64,000 nt of DNA from Aquarana catesbeiana (lineage: Eukaryota; Chordata; Amphibia; Anura; Ranidae): assembly GCF_042186555.1 (NCBI RefSeq), contig NC_133326.1, positions 438,400,846 to 438,464,845 of the forward strand, written 5' to 3'. Made by a program: the position numbers and the translations under genes. Shown here piece after piece: positions 1 to 11,989 of this stretch. The notes under the pieces are model-generated. The model searched no databases. It saw only the letters and a list, made by a program, of their open reading frames with translations, and was not told where the DNA came from. Within the stretch, counting starts at the first letter, position 1, and each line of letters starts with the position of its first letter.

Positions 1-287
1 AACGTCCACATAGCTTTTCTGTTCCCAAAAATGTAACTATTTTTCAATGACTTTTAGATGGGTGTATTCCTTTTTGGATCTCACTGGGTTGTAGCAGGTG
101 AAGGAGGGAACTTCATGTGGAAAATGGGCAGGGTTGTGGTGCAATTTGTAAATCGAAAAGATCTGTTCTGGCAGTGTTTGCTAACAGCCAGCAAAAGAAC
201 ATCAGGAGAGTTTGTTGCTGTGACCTTCAGACATTTTTGATCATTACAAGCGAAGAGATTACAAAATAACAGAAACCTGGACTGTTC
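1..287. other. Unassigned sequence
   Basis: I see no gene, repeat family or RNA here. A 60-codon open frame (58-240) has no recognisable domain and is treated as chance. Confidence 0.4.
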
Positions 288-692
288 TTAAAGGGTAAGT
301 TCACCTTTGTACACTTGTACAAATCCCAGCTCCCCTATGCACCAATATAGCATTCATGTACTTTTTTTGCAAACACATCAAAGCTTTCCATGAAATCTAC
401 AGTTACTTACTTTTCTTGTCCTAATCCACATTTCCAGACATTTTCATTAGTAATGTCTTTCTTCCTTACAGACTTTAGAATACGACACAGTAAGGAGTTG
501 ACCAGCTGACCTCATTAGCACACACCCTGCATCATCCACCCACCCATTCCCAGGTGCACGATTTTTAAATGAAATGCAATTAATCAGTGATCACCCTTTT
601 CACTAAATACACAATATACAATCCAATTGCATAGTGTATGTCCATGTGTATACACATAAAATTACTAGTTGCGCTTTCAGTGCCATTAATTG

Positions 693-1070
693 TTAAAGCA
701 GTTGTATACCCGCTGGGTTTTTGTTTGTTTTTTGCTACACCTGCAAGGGAAAAGGCATAATGAGCTAGTATGCACCGCATACTAGCTCATTATGAGATAC
801 TTACCTTAGAACGAGGCGCCGGCATCTCATCCTGTCCATGCCGAGGGCCGTGAGTGGCCAGAGCCGCGATGTCGTCACTCCCGCGCATGCGCACGGGAGA
901 CTTCTGTCCGGCAAGCTCCGGAGTTTGCCGGGCTGTCAGCCGAGAATCCCCTGTGCGCATGCGCCGCTGCAGTCAGCGGCTCATTGCGAGGGGAATATCT
1001 CCTAAACCGTACCTTATTATAGGCTTACCTGTAGGTAAAAGTTAAAAAAAAAGGTATACAACCACTTTAA
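693..1070. mobile_element. TTAA-flanked MITE nested in the long-TIR element
   Basis: The ends are TTAAAGCAGTTGTATACC and, on the other side, the complement of TTAAAGTGGTTGTATACC. This gives an 18-bp terminal inverted repeat with two mismatches and TTAA on both sides. It is 378 bp long and has no coding capacity. It lies inside the 288-1960 element and so is the younger insertion. Confidence 0.7.
756..794. repeat. Perfect 18-bp hairpin with 3-nt loop
   Basis: Bases 756-773 are the exact reverse complement of 777-794, with the loop ACC between them. It is internal to the 693-1070 MITE. Confidence 0.85.
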
Positions 1071-1960
1071 CTGCACACCAAACACAGAAGCAAACACACA
1101 TTTGCCATGTGAAAAAAACCAGGGACAAATGCTGCACAGTAAAAAATGCACAACCCACAAGACGCCAAAATCTCCCATTAACCACACGTAGTGCAGCCAA
1201 TTGAAATCAACAGGCTGCCCTATGCATGTCACAGGAAAAACGAGACACAAAATGTGCGCTCCCACTATGCTAGATGTGAATGGGGCCTGAAAGTGAAATT
1301 GGTGCGGTAACAGACGAACAATGAGGTTCCATTCACATCTGTGTGTTTTCTTGCATTTCCGAAAGGTGCTGCACCAAAAATCAATCAGTAAAAAATGTGC
1401 CAAGTTCCACTCTAAAAAACGTTCTGAAGCATCTTTGGGGCGATTGCTGTGTGTAGGGCTTCCCATTCAGGTGGATGGGCTGCCCTATGTGTGGTGAGTA
1501 AAAATGCTCCAAAACGCCTCCCCCCCTCGCTAAAAAAAAAAAACACATGTGGAAATGCGAGTTCCTGCTATGCAGAGTTGTAAATGGGGCTTGACAGCTG
1601 AGTGTTTCTGTCCACTCCCTCCTATGTACTTGTATAAAGATGGTCATATACTATGCAATCTGTGTTGATTGCATTTCATTTAAAAATCGTGCACCTGGGA
1701 GTGGGTGGGTAGATGATGCAGAGGGTGTGTGCTAATGAGGTCAGCAGGTCAACTCCTTTCTGTGTCATGATCTATAGTCTGTAAGGAAGAAAGACATTAC
1801 TAATGGAAACGTGGATTAGGACAAGAAAAGTACGTGACTGTAGATTTAATTGAAAGCTTTTATATTTTTGTAAAAAAAGTACATGAATGCTATATTGGTA
1901 CATAGGGGAGCTGGGGTTTAGAAGAAAAAAAAAGTGTACAAAAGTGAACTTACCCTTTAA

Positions 1961-2235
1961 GGCTGCATTCACACCTACTTTTAAATTCTTTTTTGTGCAT
2001 GTGTCCGCACGACAGCATAGGCCAGCCCATCTATTTGAATGTGAAACAAAAGCGCCAAAGTAGCTCCTGAACTTTCTTTTGCAGTGAGCCCTGTGCATCC
2101 TTTAAATGCACATCTTGGTGCCCTTTTTTTTAATGCGTTTTTTTTCACAATACTGCTACCCTCCTTTTGGGGTGCTATGAAAAATGAATCCCAAACATAA
2201 AAACATTCCTGAAACGTCAAGATGTGAAGGGTGCC
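1961..2235. mobile_element. PIF/Harbinger-like MITE, TAA target duplication
   Basis: The ends are GGCTGCATTCACACCT and a complementary GATGTGAAGGGTGCC (imperfect terminal inverted repeat). TAA lies directly outside on both sides (1958-1960 and 2236-2238), as expected for PIF/Harbinger elements. It is 275 bp with no coding capacity. The left TAA is shared with the TTAA end of the neighbouring long-TIR element. Confidence 0.6.
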
Positions 2236-2808
2236 TAAATGTTGGTAAGTCTGTCACCATATTTTTAAATGACATGCAGTATCTGTTTACTACATCCATG
2301 TCCAACAACAGAAAATAGAAAGCAGTTCAATGCACAAGAGCTAATTCAAGTTATAGGGGAGAGTGAGTTAGCAAATAAAGTACACTGCACATACAGTAGC
2401 AGGAGACCTAAATGTAAACTTTATATGAACTTAAAATGTACCTAAAACAATGTAATTTTGAAGAGATGCAGCATTTTGCTTAAAGTGTTACAATAAGTTT
2501 AATTACTCTCATACTCACTTTTTGCATTTGTGTGATGTTTGTCATTCGATAGTATTCCTAAGTAGGCTGCAAAACTTAAAAAAAACAATGCTAAAGAACA
2601 TGGTTATTCATACTGAGATTCAACCCAACCTGTGCAGATTTAGTGCCTGAATATCTACAAACGCCGTCCATTGCTAGGTAAATCATTACACTGCTTCTAG
2701 GAAAGCCAAGGTGTATTTTTTGTTACTTTTATCAAGCATATTAGCATTAAATTTAGCTGCCTCTAAGCAAAGCCTGTGTTTATTTTTTTTACACCTCTGT
2801 GCCTGTAA
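2236..2808. other. AT-rich spacer
   Basis: No gene, tandem repeat or terminal repeats are recognised. Confidence 0.4.
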
Positions 2809-3225
2809 TGCCCTGTACACACGACCGGTTTTGCCTTCGGAATAAACTCCGAAGGTTTCTCCGACGGAACTCCAATGGAATTCCATTCAAGCGGTCTTGC
2901 CTACACACGGTCAAACCAAAGTCCGACCATCCAGAACGCGGTGACGTACAGCACGTACGACGGGACTAGAAAAAGGAAGTTCAGTAGCCAGTAGCCAATA
3001 GCTTCCGTCTCAAACTTGCTTCAGAGCAAGCGTCGTTTTTACAGACGAGCGGTTTTCCCGACAGGAATTGGTTCCGTCGGAAATATTTACAACATGTTCT
3101 ATTTCTAGGTCCGTCAGAATTTTCAAAAAAAAAAAAGTCCGATGAGGCACACGCGATCGGAATAGACGATGAAAAGCTTCCGTCTGACTTTTTCCGTCGG
3201 ACATTCCGCTCATGTGTACGTGGCT
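2809..3225. mobile_element. Harbinger-like MITE of the TGCCNTGTACACACGA family
   Basis: The left end TGCCCTGTACACACGACCGG and the right end (complement AGCCACGTACACATGAGCGG) form an imperfect terminal inverted repeat. The interior is full of variants of the motif GTCCGACGGA. Flanking TAA (2806-2808) and TTA (3226-3228) fit a TWA target. Relatives occur at 12202-12456 and 28847-31203. Confidence 0.65.
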
Positions 3226-3335
3226 TTATCCTCGGCAGCCAACTGCAACAGTTTTTCACAGGCCTGTGACCGATTTCCCACTGGAAATGAGACAGATTTT
3301 CACCCAAAACTGATGCACAACTAAGAAGTGGTGCC

Positions 3336-3354
3336 GGGGGGGGGGGGGGGGGGG
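3336..3354. repeat. Poly(G) tract, 19 bp
   Basis: This is an uninterrupted run of 19 G. A matching run of 19 C lies about 300 bp downstream (3649-3667). Confidence 0.9.
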
Positions 3355-3648
3355 TTTATTTTGTTGCAGTGCTACTTTAGAGCAATATATTATATATATT
3401 ATGAATGAAGCTGCCTAATTATCATAAATCTGTCTCAAATCTACTGTATGTCACTGCTCCTGTGCAACACAGTTGATCAATGTATATTATTTCCAAAGAC
3501 CATACAATAGAGCAGCATAGCCTACACATTCCTGTTTGGATATATATGGTGATAAGCAGTTTAGTGTGTTGGATTTTGGTTTGACCTTTGATGCAAAGAA
3601 AGCAGAATGTAACACCATTTAAAGCAATTTCAGAAATTGGGAAGCCCT

Positions 3649-3667
3649 CCCCCCCCCCCCCCCCCCC
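3649..3667. repeat. Poly(C) tract, 19 bp, followed by poly(A)
   Basis: An uninterrupted run of 19 C is followed directly by about 10 A. Confidence 0.9.
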
Positions 3668-3959
3668 AAAAAAAAAAATTTGTGTGAGCGGGTGGCTCCG
3701 CAGGTGAGAAAGCGGACGGGCCGAGCTGTCGGTTGGTGAGCGGGCAGGTGAGAGTGCGGGTGAGTGGACAGCTGGCCAATCAGGGAGCCGGTGAGCGGGG
3801 GAGCAGAGAGATAACATCATCTCTCACTGCCCGGCGCCCGCCCTGCATTCCTGCAGTGCAGTTCCGCCCTTACTGTGCAGGCAACCATGGGAAGCAGAGA
3901 GAACATCATCTCTCTGCTGCCTGACTGGTAATCTGCTGCCTGACTCTGGGACACAGCAA

Positions 3960-4490
3960 GAGACCACCTTAGCAGGAAAGTGACACAGTAAGAGACAATC
4001 TGCAACGTGTGGCAGGTGACGTGGCAAGTGACAATCCGCAACGTGTGGCAAGTGACAATCCGCAACGTGTGGCAAGTGACAATCCGCAACGTGTGGCAAG
4101 TGACAATCCGCAACGTGTGGCAAGTGACAATCTGCATCTGGTGACAGGCGACGTAGCAAGTGACAATCTGCATCTGGTGACAGGTGACAATCCGTAACGT
4201 GTGGCAAGTGACAATCTGCCACATGTGGCAAGTGACGATCTGCATCTGGTGACAGGTGACAATCCGTAACGGGTGGCAAGTGACAATCCGTAACGTGTGG
4301 CAAGTGACAATCCGTAACGTGTGGCAAGTGATAATCTGCCACATGTGGCAAGTGACGATCTGCATCTGGTGACAGGTGACATGGCAAGTGACAATCCGTG
4401 ACGTGGCAAGTGACAATCCGCATCTGGTGACAGGCAACGTGGTGAGTGACAATCCGCATCTGGTGACAGGCGACGTGGCAAGTGACACAC
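3960..4490. repeat. Minisatellite, unit about 24 bp
   Basis: About 20 head-to-tail units resemble GTGACAATCCGCAACGTGTG followed by GCAA. A longer variant containing CATCTGGTGACAGG is interspersed. The three overlapping open frames across this stretch arise from the repeat and are not genes. Confidence 0.9.
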
Positions 4491-4567
4491 TCAGGGCTCC
4501 CACTGATTCTGTATTATGGTGAGTTGAACTATTTCACTCTATATAACAATGTAATAATAGAAATAAT

Positions 4568-4632
4568 GCGCTTCAATCACCCTGACACCATATCAACCAT
4601 GGTGTTGTGATGATTGAAGCGCCAACACTAGC
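4568..4632. repeat. Imperfect hairpin followed by CTAG
   Basis: GCGCTTCAATCACC at the left pairs with GATTGAAGCGCC at the right, with a partly paired interior. CTAG follows about 7 bases later. This resembles a Helitron 3' end (hairpin then CTRR), but the following base is C, not the T expected for a Helitron target, and no second copy or 5' TC end was established. Confidence 0.3.
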
Positions 4633-4714
4633 CATTGCTCCGATAAATTGCCCCCAAAAAAACATATTTTCTGGTAGTGTCCCTCCTGAGACTAGACTCT
4701 GGATCCGCCCCTGC

Positions 4715-4955
4715 CTCTACTGAATTGCTGGGGTTGTCCTCTACGCGTGATGAATGTCTGGGGTTGTCCTTTAGTCATCCTGAATGGCATGAGTTGTCTT
4801 CTACTCATGCTGAATGGCATGGGTTGTCTTCTACTCATAATGAATGGCATGGGCTGTCCCCTACTTATCCTGAATGTCAGGGGTTGTCTTATACTCACAC
4901 TGATAATGAGTGTCGGGAGTTTTCCCGTACTCCCAATGAATGGCTTGGATTTTCC
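4715..4955. repeat. Tandem repeat, unit about 30 bp
   Basis: About eight degenerate units resemble TGAATGGCATGGGTTGTCTT followed by CTACTCATAA. The open frames here reflect the repeat. Confidence 0.8.
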
Positions 4956-5913
4956 TGCTTATTCCTGCAGCAGACAGCTGTTTCTTGCTTCTTTAAAATA
5001 TCTTTGCTAAATATCAGAGACCTGTGTGACTGAAAAAAGAGTTATGTTCAGATGTGGATGACATGACCACTTACTTTCTTTCTGATCATAACATGCAGTA
5101 TATTACACTTCTGTTTTTTTAACTGTCATTCTTGTCCTGTTTACTTTTATTCCACTGTCCCTTACTCTGACACTGTGTTTATTTACTAAGTCAAATGCTG
5201 TTGGTAAAAACCATTTTATTTGAAACTGTGAAAAAATATAATATAAATATTCACTAACACTGAATAGATCAGCAGTGAAAGCAATTTATTTGTTGATTTT
5301 TCTAAGCATACACATGCATGTCTTTTTGGTCAGGGGACAGAGCAGGTAGTGATATAAATTGTGCCGTTAACAGTCTTAACAGTATTCCCTGTGGCATTCA
5401 AACAAGGACTACTAATTAGTGATTAGTAGTCTATTAGTAGACTATTGATTACCGTAGTCCTATACATTCATTATAGTACTAATTAGTACAGTCTTTGTTC
5501 ATTTTATGATTTCCCATAAATAAATCATCACAGGCCAAACTAGCTAAATAGGAGAATGATCACAGATGTATTCATATCATCATTTTAAGAATTTAGTTGG
5601 GATTAAAAACAAAATGCCATGGTTGTTCAGAAAAAAAAATGTCATTCCATGTTGGTTTCTATTTCACATTTCTGCACTCCTGCATCTCCTTCCTGTCTTT
5701 GAATAGTAATTATAGATATCATATGCACATAAGTTTATGTTTTTTTATTTCCCTGAAAGCTACATCTGGCACACTGGCAAAAGTTATTGGCAGTCTAGAG
5801 AGTTTCTGTGCTGCTTCTTTGCCTTCATTTAAAAAAAAATTATACAGCTAATTTTCTTACAAAATTATTTCTAGAGACATGTTCCTGTCCATTGTTTGCC
5901 CACATTTGAGGCA
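4956..5913. other. AT-rich spacer
   Basis: I see nothing assignable apart from a short imperfect palindrome of TAGTAGTCTATTAGTAGACT type near 5410-5460. Confidence 0.4.
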
Positions 5914-6196
5914 TTAAAGCGGAGCTCCAGTCGTTTTTAAGTTTATTAAAATTCAGCTGCTGACTGACTTTTAATGAACAGACACTTACCTGTCCCACGG
6001 TCCAGCGATGTGGCTGTCTGAAGCCTCGCTCCTCTCCCTTTGTGCCAGCTTTGCAATTGTGGGCACCTGGCTGTTACAGCTTGCGGCTTCACAGCCGGGT
6101 GCACATTGCACATGCGCAAGTCGCCCTGTGCCCTCTCAGTGGCCGGGCAATTGGAGGGGGAGAGTTGGAGTCGCCTTGGGTGGAACTCTGCTTTAA
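5914..6196. mobile_element. TTAA MITE, TIR TTAAAGCGGAGYTCCA
   Basis: The left end TTAAAGCGGAGCTCCA and the complementary right end TGGAACTCTGCTTTAA have TTAA at both termini. It is 283 bp and non-coding. A relative with the same left end is at 36775-37108. The piggyBac-type assignment rests on TTAA. Confidence 0.65.
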
Positions 6197-6510
6197 AATT
6201 TTTGTTACCCTCAATAAAATTTAAAAAATTATCCTGTTCCCTTAAAGCATGAAAAACAGCAACGTGCTTGTGCTGTGTAATTTGGCCCCCTGTATCATAT
6301 AAAAAACCTGGCTGGTTCTGCCCTCCCCCCTGTAAACTGACCACGGTTTATCATCGCTGCTGAGCCGTGACACCCTGGTCAGTTTACGTGCTTTCGTCAT
6401 CCGCAGCTCTCCTCTGTCCTTTCTCCTCCCTCCCTCCCTGCCTGTCAGCTGTGTCAGGGCCACTCTGCTCCCTGTCCCTTCCCTTCCTGTTGCTAAAAAA
6501 ACAATGTTCT

Positions 6511-6839
6511 GATCATACAATCCCCTCTGGTAAATAAGGACATGTGCTCACTGCATGTGTTTTATAAAAAAATATGCAGACTTCTACCTTATTTCAGAGC
6601 GCCTTCTGGTGCTCACGTGACTCACGTGACTCCTTGCTGCTCTCCTCCCCTCCTCCCGGCTCACATCAGCGGGAGTTCTTGGTCCCTCCCACTCTATTTG
6701 TCAGCCAATGAGAGGAGAGCTGCGAGGAGTCACGTGAGCGCCAGGAGGCGTTCGGAAATAAGGTAGAAATAGGCATATTTTTTATAAGACACATGCAGTG
6801 AGGCACATTTCCTTATTTAACAGAGGGGATTATATGATC
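6511..6839. mobile_element. Inverted-repeat element with about 120-bp arms
   Basis: Bases 6511-6637 and 6727-6839 are imperfect reverse complements (outer motif GATCATACAATCCCCTCTG). A short GC-rich spacer separates them. Flanking duplications are not clear, and the element may be part of a larger repeat reaching back to about 6250. Confidence 0.6.
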
Positions 6840-7833
6840 TTATCACAGCCCCTTTAGTCCTAACCTAGGAAGAAGGAAGCAGTGAAAGAAGGTAAATTGC
6901 ATTGCTAACTTCTCAATTTATATATTTGTATTTCCCCATAGTGGATGGCAAAAAAAAAAAAAAGTAGAAAGTCCAAATATGAACATTTTTTTTCCAGGGG
7001 CTCATCTGACAGGTTGACTGTCTGTTCAGGCTTAACGTTTGTGGGTTTGGAGCGCATTCTGAATTGTCATATTTTTGGTTTCCTCAGCAGACAGTCTGGT
7101 TTGGAAGCAGTTCTAAATATTACTTTCAACTAACACAACTATGTTTGCTTCACTTCTGTTTGTTAAGAAAATTACTTTTTTAGTATTGATCTTGGAACCC
7201 TTTATGAATAAATGGTGTATTAGTGATATAGATAGTACAGTATGAGGCATATGTTGTTTTTGGCTTGTAGTATGACATTTGAAATGTATAAATAAGGAGG
7301 TGCCTGCATAAACGCTGCACAATTTATGTATTTAGATACTGTTATAAAACTGCATATTCAAATGCAAAAAAATCCTTTTTGGCTGATAATTTGGTACTTT
7401 ATAGCTGACTCTCAGTAGTTTGTAACGGGACCAAATGTAGGGCTGTTACCTAACTAAAGAAAAAAATTGCAGGGGTCCTTGGTGATGACTGGCCACTTCT
7501 TGGCAAAGCCCACAAAAGCCAGACTAAAGGATTCACATCCACCCATGACTCATGCAGAGGTCAAAGTAAAACTAAAGGCAAAACTTTTTTTTTTTTTTTT
7601 TTTTAATTTTGGATAGAGTGGAGATGACACCTGTCAAGTTTTTTTATTGCTGTCTGTATCCCCGTTTTATTCCCAAATTTTGGGTTGTCCACAGAAAAGT
7701 AATAGAGGGTAAATCTTCCAGTGAGGACACTAGTTTTTGTGACCCGGAGTCCCAAGGGATTTCCTCTCACTTCCTGTTTTGGCTATGAGACAGGAAGTGA
7801 AGGTAACTCTCCCCCGTGGGACACAGGTTGCAA

Positions 7834-7872
<39 letters not shown>

Positions 7873-8301
7873 GACCGGGAGAATAACATTAAGTGGTTAG
7901 GGTCAAATGTAACAAAGCTTAGAAATGATACGAACAATAGTAGTGGTTGTGGGCAAACAGCAGTGTTAGTATTATAACAGCAACTAGGTAGGAGTCAAAC
8001 ACCAGATAACCACATGCTACAGAGAACTTTTGTTTTCTTGCACTCTATCCCAAAATGTATCCCAAGTTCAATTTAGTGTTGGGTATGTGTGTTCAGGTGA
8101 TACTGAGAGCTTTATATGCAAAGTAACATAGCTATCTGTATGACCACCAATGTAAAAAAAAGGCTCCTGGGATAACCTAAATAGTTTTCTGACGGATACA
8201 GTACCATCAAATATCTATTCACTACTGCTCATTCAAGCGAGTTTGGTAGAACACGGGTATACTGTAAGCATGGTCCAAGTTCATCGAGCAGAGTAAAACA
8301 G
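6840..8301. other. Spacer with simple repeats
   Basis: It contains a poly(T) run (about 7587-7605) and an (AT)n array (about 7837-7870). Around 7740-7800 the motif CACTTCCTG faces its complement CAGGAAGTG, the trace of a small inverted-repeat element. No gene is recognised. Confidence 0.5.
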
Positions 8302-8514
8302 AAAGCAGTTTTACTTATCTGATCCTCCACTCTTCTGCAAGATTCCCTCTGCTCCACCAGTGGACTTATCCTTGGCATCCTCACATCCAATGCAGGGCTT
8401 TGCATCAGTCTTGATGAAGTCAGAGGGCATTCGATTGCTAGAGATAGGGGAGAATTATCTGTGTCTTGCAGCACGGAGGGGCTTTCAGGAGCATCAGGTA
8501 AGTAAAACTGCTTT
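8302..8514. mobile_element. Small MITE with about 25-bp TIR
   Basis: The left end AAAGCAGTTTTACTTATCTG and right end, complement of AAAGCAGTTTTACTTACCTG, form a clear terminal inverted repeat around about 210 bp of non-coding sequence. The superfamily is not determined. Confidence 0.6.
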
Positions 8515-8558
8515 TTCCTATTCCCCTACATGTGAATAAAGATGTAACCCTTGAAGTT

Positions 8559-8579
8559 GGGGGGGGGGGGGGGGGGGGG
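8559..8579. repeat. Poly(G) tract, 21 bp
   Basis: This is an uninterrupted run of about 21 G. Confidence 0.9.
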
Positions 8580-8994
8580 AGCACGTACACTGCAAGAGAG
8601 GATTTTCTCTTTCCCCGCAAGTTCAATTTTAAGTAGTTTAGTCATTATGTGCACCCCATGTTTGCAGGCGTATTTCTGCATCTGGAAAGAGACAGGTGAA
8701 GCATACATCCATATACTGTATACCCAATCTGCAGTGCTAAGAATTATGTAATATACTAAAACTCTAAAAATGGTAATATAAAATAAATAAATAATAGGAT
8801 AATTACCGGAAAGTAAAATATCCCCAATTATAGTGCAGGTGCTCATTAGCAGATGAAAAAAGTGCAAGTGCTCAGTTTATGTTATACACAGTCCTCAATA
8901 TTGATAAGCAAGCAAAAGTCCATAAACATATCAAAAGAAAAAAGTGAAACAAATGGTGTCTTCATGCAATGTGCGCTCTCCCCCTTCAGGTATG

Positions 8995-9984
8995 CCCTCA
9001 CCTCAATTGACGGCCAGGCGGCGCAGCTCTCGTTGCGGGCTGACGTCATATGACGTCCTCGCTTTCTTGGGCCACCAGGGGGCACGCGCGCGCCGCCGGC
9101 GATCGCGCGCGCCGTGTCACTGAGCACCCGGTGCGCGTGCCCGGCGGCCGCGATGTCCGCCGGGCACCCGCGATTACCGGTAACACAGCAGGACCGTGGA
9201 TCTGTGTATGTAAACACACAGATCTACGGTCCTGTCAGAGGAGAGGAGACCGATGGTGTGTTCCCAGTACAGGGGAACACCGATCGGTCTCCTCCCCTAG
9301 TGAGTCCCCGCCCCCTACAGTTAGAATCACTCCCCTAGCAACACAGTTAACCCCTCCATCACCACCCAGTGTTAACCCCTTCACTGCCTGTCACATTTAT
9401 ACAGTAATCAATGCATTTTTATAGCACGGATCGCTGTATAAATGTGAATGGTCCCAAATATGTGTCAAAAGTGTCCGATGTGTCCGCCGCAATATCGCAG
9501 TCACAATAAAAATCGCAGATCGCCGCCATTACTAGTAAAAAAATTTAAAAAAATTAAAATGTTATAAAACTATCCCCTATTTTGTAGACACTATAACTTT
9601 TGCGCAAACCAATCTATATACGCTTATTGCGATTTTTTTTTTTTACCAAAAATATGTACAAGAATACATATCAGCCTAAACTGAGAAAAAATTTGTTTTA
9701 AAGAAAAAAAAATTGGATATTTATTATCGCAAAAGGTAAAAATTATTGTGTTTTCTTTAAAACTTGTCACTCTTCTTTTGTTTATAGCGCAAAAAATAAA
9801 AACCGCAGAGGTGATCAAATACCACTAAAAGAAAGCTCTATTTGTGGGGAAAAAATGATAACAATTTCATTTGGGTCGAGTGTTGTATGACCGCGAAATT
9901 GTCATTCAAATTGCGACAGCGCTGAAAGCTGAAAAATGACTTGGGCAGGAAGGGGGCGAAAATGCACAGTATTGAGGTGGTTAA
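8995..9984 (-). mobile_element. piggyBac-type MITE, copy A
   Basis: It ends on the right in GAGGTGGTTAA (TTAA 9981-9984). It shares its interior with copies B (11025), C (37714), D (58008) and E (47826), notably the segment around GCGCAAAAAATAAAAACCGC and AGGTGATCAAATACCAC. The left end is degenerate. Strand is given relative to copy B. Internal hairpins include one around 9200-9300. Its flanks (8730-8990 and 9985-10440) look like one older interrupted repeat. Confidence 0.7.
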
Positions 9985-10716
9985 GGGCTTTAAACACAAG
10001 CCTGTACTAAATGGTAACAGCTTAGATGGTCCTCATCCATATAGTGGCTGGTTAATGGTAAACACAGATCCCATAATCACTCCACCTCCTGGTAAGAACG
10101 CTGATCAATAAAGCCACAACTTTCGTCGGGTGGTTTCAAAGATCACCTCATATGCATACAGGGAATAATAGAGGCGTGCCATAGAGTAATTCCGTTTAAA
10201 AAGATTTAATGGCAATTAAAAACTCATCACATTACACTCACACTCAATATATTTAAAAACTGCGTTGAGCTGTGCTGGTGTGAAAGGGTGAAATGGTCAC
10301 CTGTATTGTGGTCTGCAGTCCCGACGTATGGCGTTTCCCCTGTCCTATTTGTGCTACAGCACTTCCTAGTTCCTTGTGCATCAGTCAATCAGTCTCCTCC
10401 TACCAGTTTTGTCACACCTCATGACTTCCTCTGGGAGAGATCATACATCCACCCAAAGTAATGAAAGGTGGATGTGTTATGTGCTTGTGTAAAGTCATCC
10501 ACAGGTATAAATCCCTGAACATGGCTTTTGTGTGTTGTTTACGCCAATGCATGTGCCCGAGTTTATGCAAGCACACTATATACCCGTATATGACTATGGG
10601 TGGCTATGCGCAGAAGCTGTTTCTCCCGGTTGTAATTTACGTCAGATGCATGAATGTGTCCATGTGCATGAGGCCTTACAGTTAAATTGGGTCTGAAGGC
10701 TGAAGGATTTTTACCA
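9985..10716. other. Unassigned; possibly Penelope-like flank
   Basis: No coding frame is supported. The motif TTAAAAAGATTTAATGGC and the way this block continues from 8730-8990 suggest one older repeat split by MITE copy A. The family name is a guess. Confidence 0.25.
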
Positions 10717-10719
10717 TAA

Positions 10720-11008
10720 GGCTGGGTTCACACTAGTGTGAATTGGATGCGGGTTTCCCCGCATCCAATTCGTTTCCCTGCATCCAATTTGCACAGCAGG
10801 ACATTGTGTCCTGCTCTCTATGGAGCCGGTTCACATATATCTGCAGCAGCTCTGGTGCTTTTTTGCACAGGAGACCTGTGTGTCTTTTGGTCTGTTTCAG
10901 GTCTGAATTCAGACAAAAATTTGGGCTGAATTTCGGACCTGAAACGGTGAACATAGCAGCACAGGACTCCTGCTGTGAGCCGCTGCGTGCTCGTATGTGA
11001 ACCCAGCC
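10720..11008. mobile_element. PIF/Harbinger-like MITE, exact TAA duplication
   Basis: The termini are GGCTGGGTTCACAC and the complement of GGCTGGGTTCACAT. They are flanked by TAA at 10717-10719 and 11009-11011. It is 289 bp and non-coding. The 3-bp TWA duplication with a GG start fits Harbinger. Confidence 0.75.
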
Positions 11009-11024
11009 TAAAGCATTCTCTGCA

Positions 11025-11989
11025 TTAACCACTTCAGCCCCAGAAGGATTTAATCATTTCCTGACCAGGCCATTTTTTGTGATACGGCACTGCATCGCTT
11101 TAACTGACAATTGCACGGTAATGCGAAGTTGTACACAAACCTAATTTTCTGTCCTTTTTTTTCCCACAAATAGAATTTTCTTTTGGTGGTATTTGATCAC
11201 CTCTGCGTTTTTTTTTTTTTTTTTTTTTGCGCTATAAACAAAAAAGACCGACCAATTTTGAGAAAAAAAGTTTACTTTTTGCTATAATAAATTTCCCCCC
11301 AAAAAAACTAAAAAAAAAAAAAATAAATAAATTTGTTCATCAGTTTAGGCCAATATGTATTCTACTACATATTTTTGGTTTAAAAAATCGCAATAACCGT
11401 ATATTGGTTTGCACAAAGGCTATAGCGTCTACAAGATGGGGGATATAATTATAGCATTTTATTTTCTTTACTAGTAATAGCAGTGATCAGCTTTTTTTTT
11501 TTTTTTTTTGTGGCACGGCAACATTGCGGCGGACAGATCGGACACTTTTGACACTTTTTTTTGGGACCAGTGACATTTATAAAGCGATCAGTGCTAAAAA
11601 TAGCCACTGATTACTGTATAAATGACACTGGCAGGGAAGGGGTTAACACTAGGAGGCGATCAAGGGGTTAAGTGTTCCCTAGGGAGGTGTTTCTAACTGG
11701 GGGGGAGTGGACTGAAGGAGTAGAGAGAGATCACTGTTACTGATCACTAGGAACAGCAGATCTCTCTCTCACCTGTCAGAACAGGGATCTGTTTGCTTAC
11801 ATTGACAGATCCCCATTCTGGCTCTCTGTGGAGCAATCGTGGGTGACTGGCGGACATCAGCTTCGGCGCCACGCCGCGGGTGCATGCCTGCTTTTGCTCT
11901 TAAAGTGGCCGATGTACACCTACGGCGATTCGCGCAGCTGTGGCAACCTGCCACAGTATAATGATAGCGGCTGGTTGGCAAGCGGTTAA
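11025..11989 (+). mobile_element. piggyBac-type MITE, copy B (complete)
   Basis: It starts TTAACCACTTCAGCCCC and ends GGCAAGCGGTTAA, so TTAA closes both sides. It is 965 bp with no coding capacity. It shares its 5' 200 bp and the CACAAATAGA...GCGCTATAAAC block with the large derivatives at 37714 and 58008, which identifies it as a deletion relative of that family. Confidence 0.85.

Larger units (their letters stand above)
288..1960. mobile_element. Long-TIR DNA element with TTAA ends (non-autonomous)
   Basis: The left arm (about 288-585) and right arm (about 1660-1960) are reverse complements of each other over roughly 290 bp, with scattered mismatches. The outermost bases read TTAAAGGGTAAGTTCAC on the left and its complement on the right, so both ends finish in TTAA, as in piggyBac-type insertions. 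The middle holds no transposase and contains a second TTAA element at 693-1070. The long inverted arms would let the element fold back on itself. The superfamily is inferred only from the TTAA ends. Confidence 0.7.

Noticed and set aside
3817..4503. Minus-strand frames of 173-228 codons with repeated CHLPHVADCHL-type peptides
   Set aside because: All come from the 24-bp minisatellite and are open in several frames at once.
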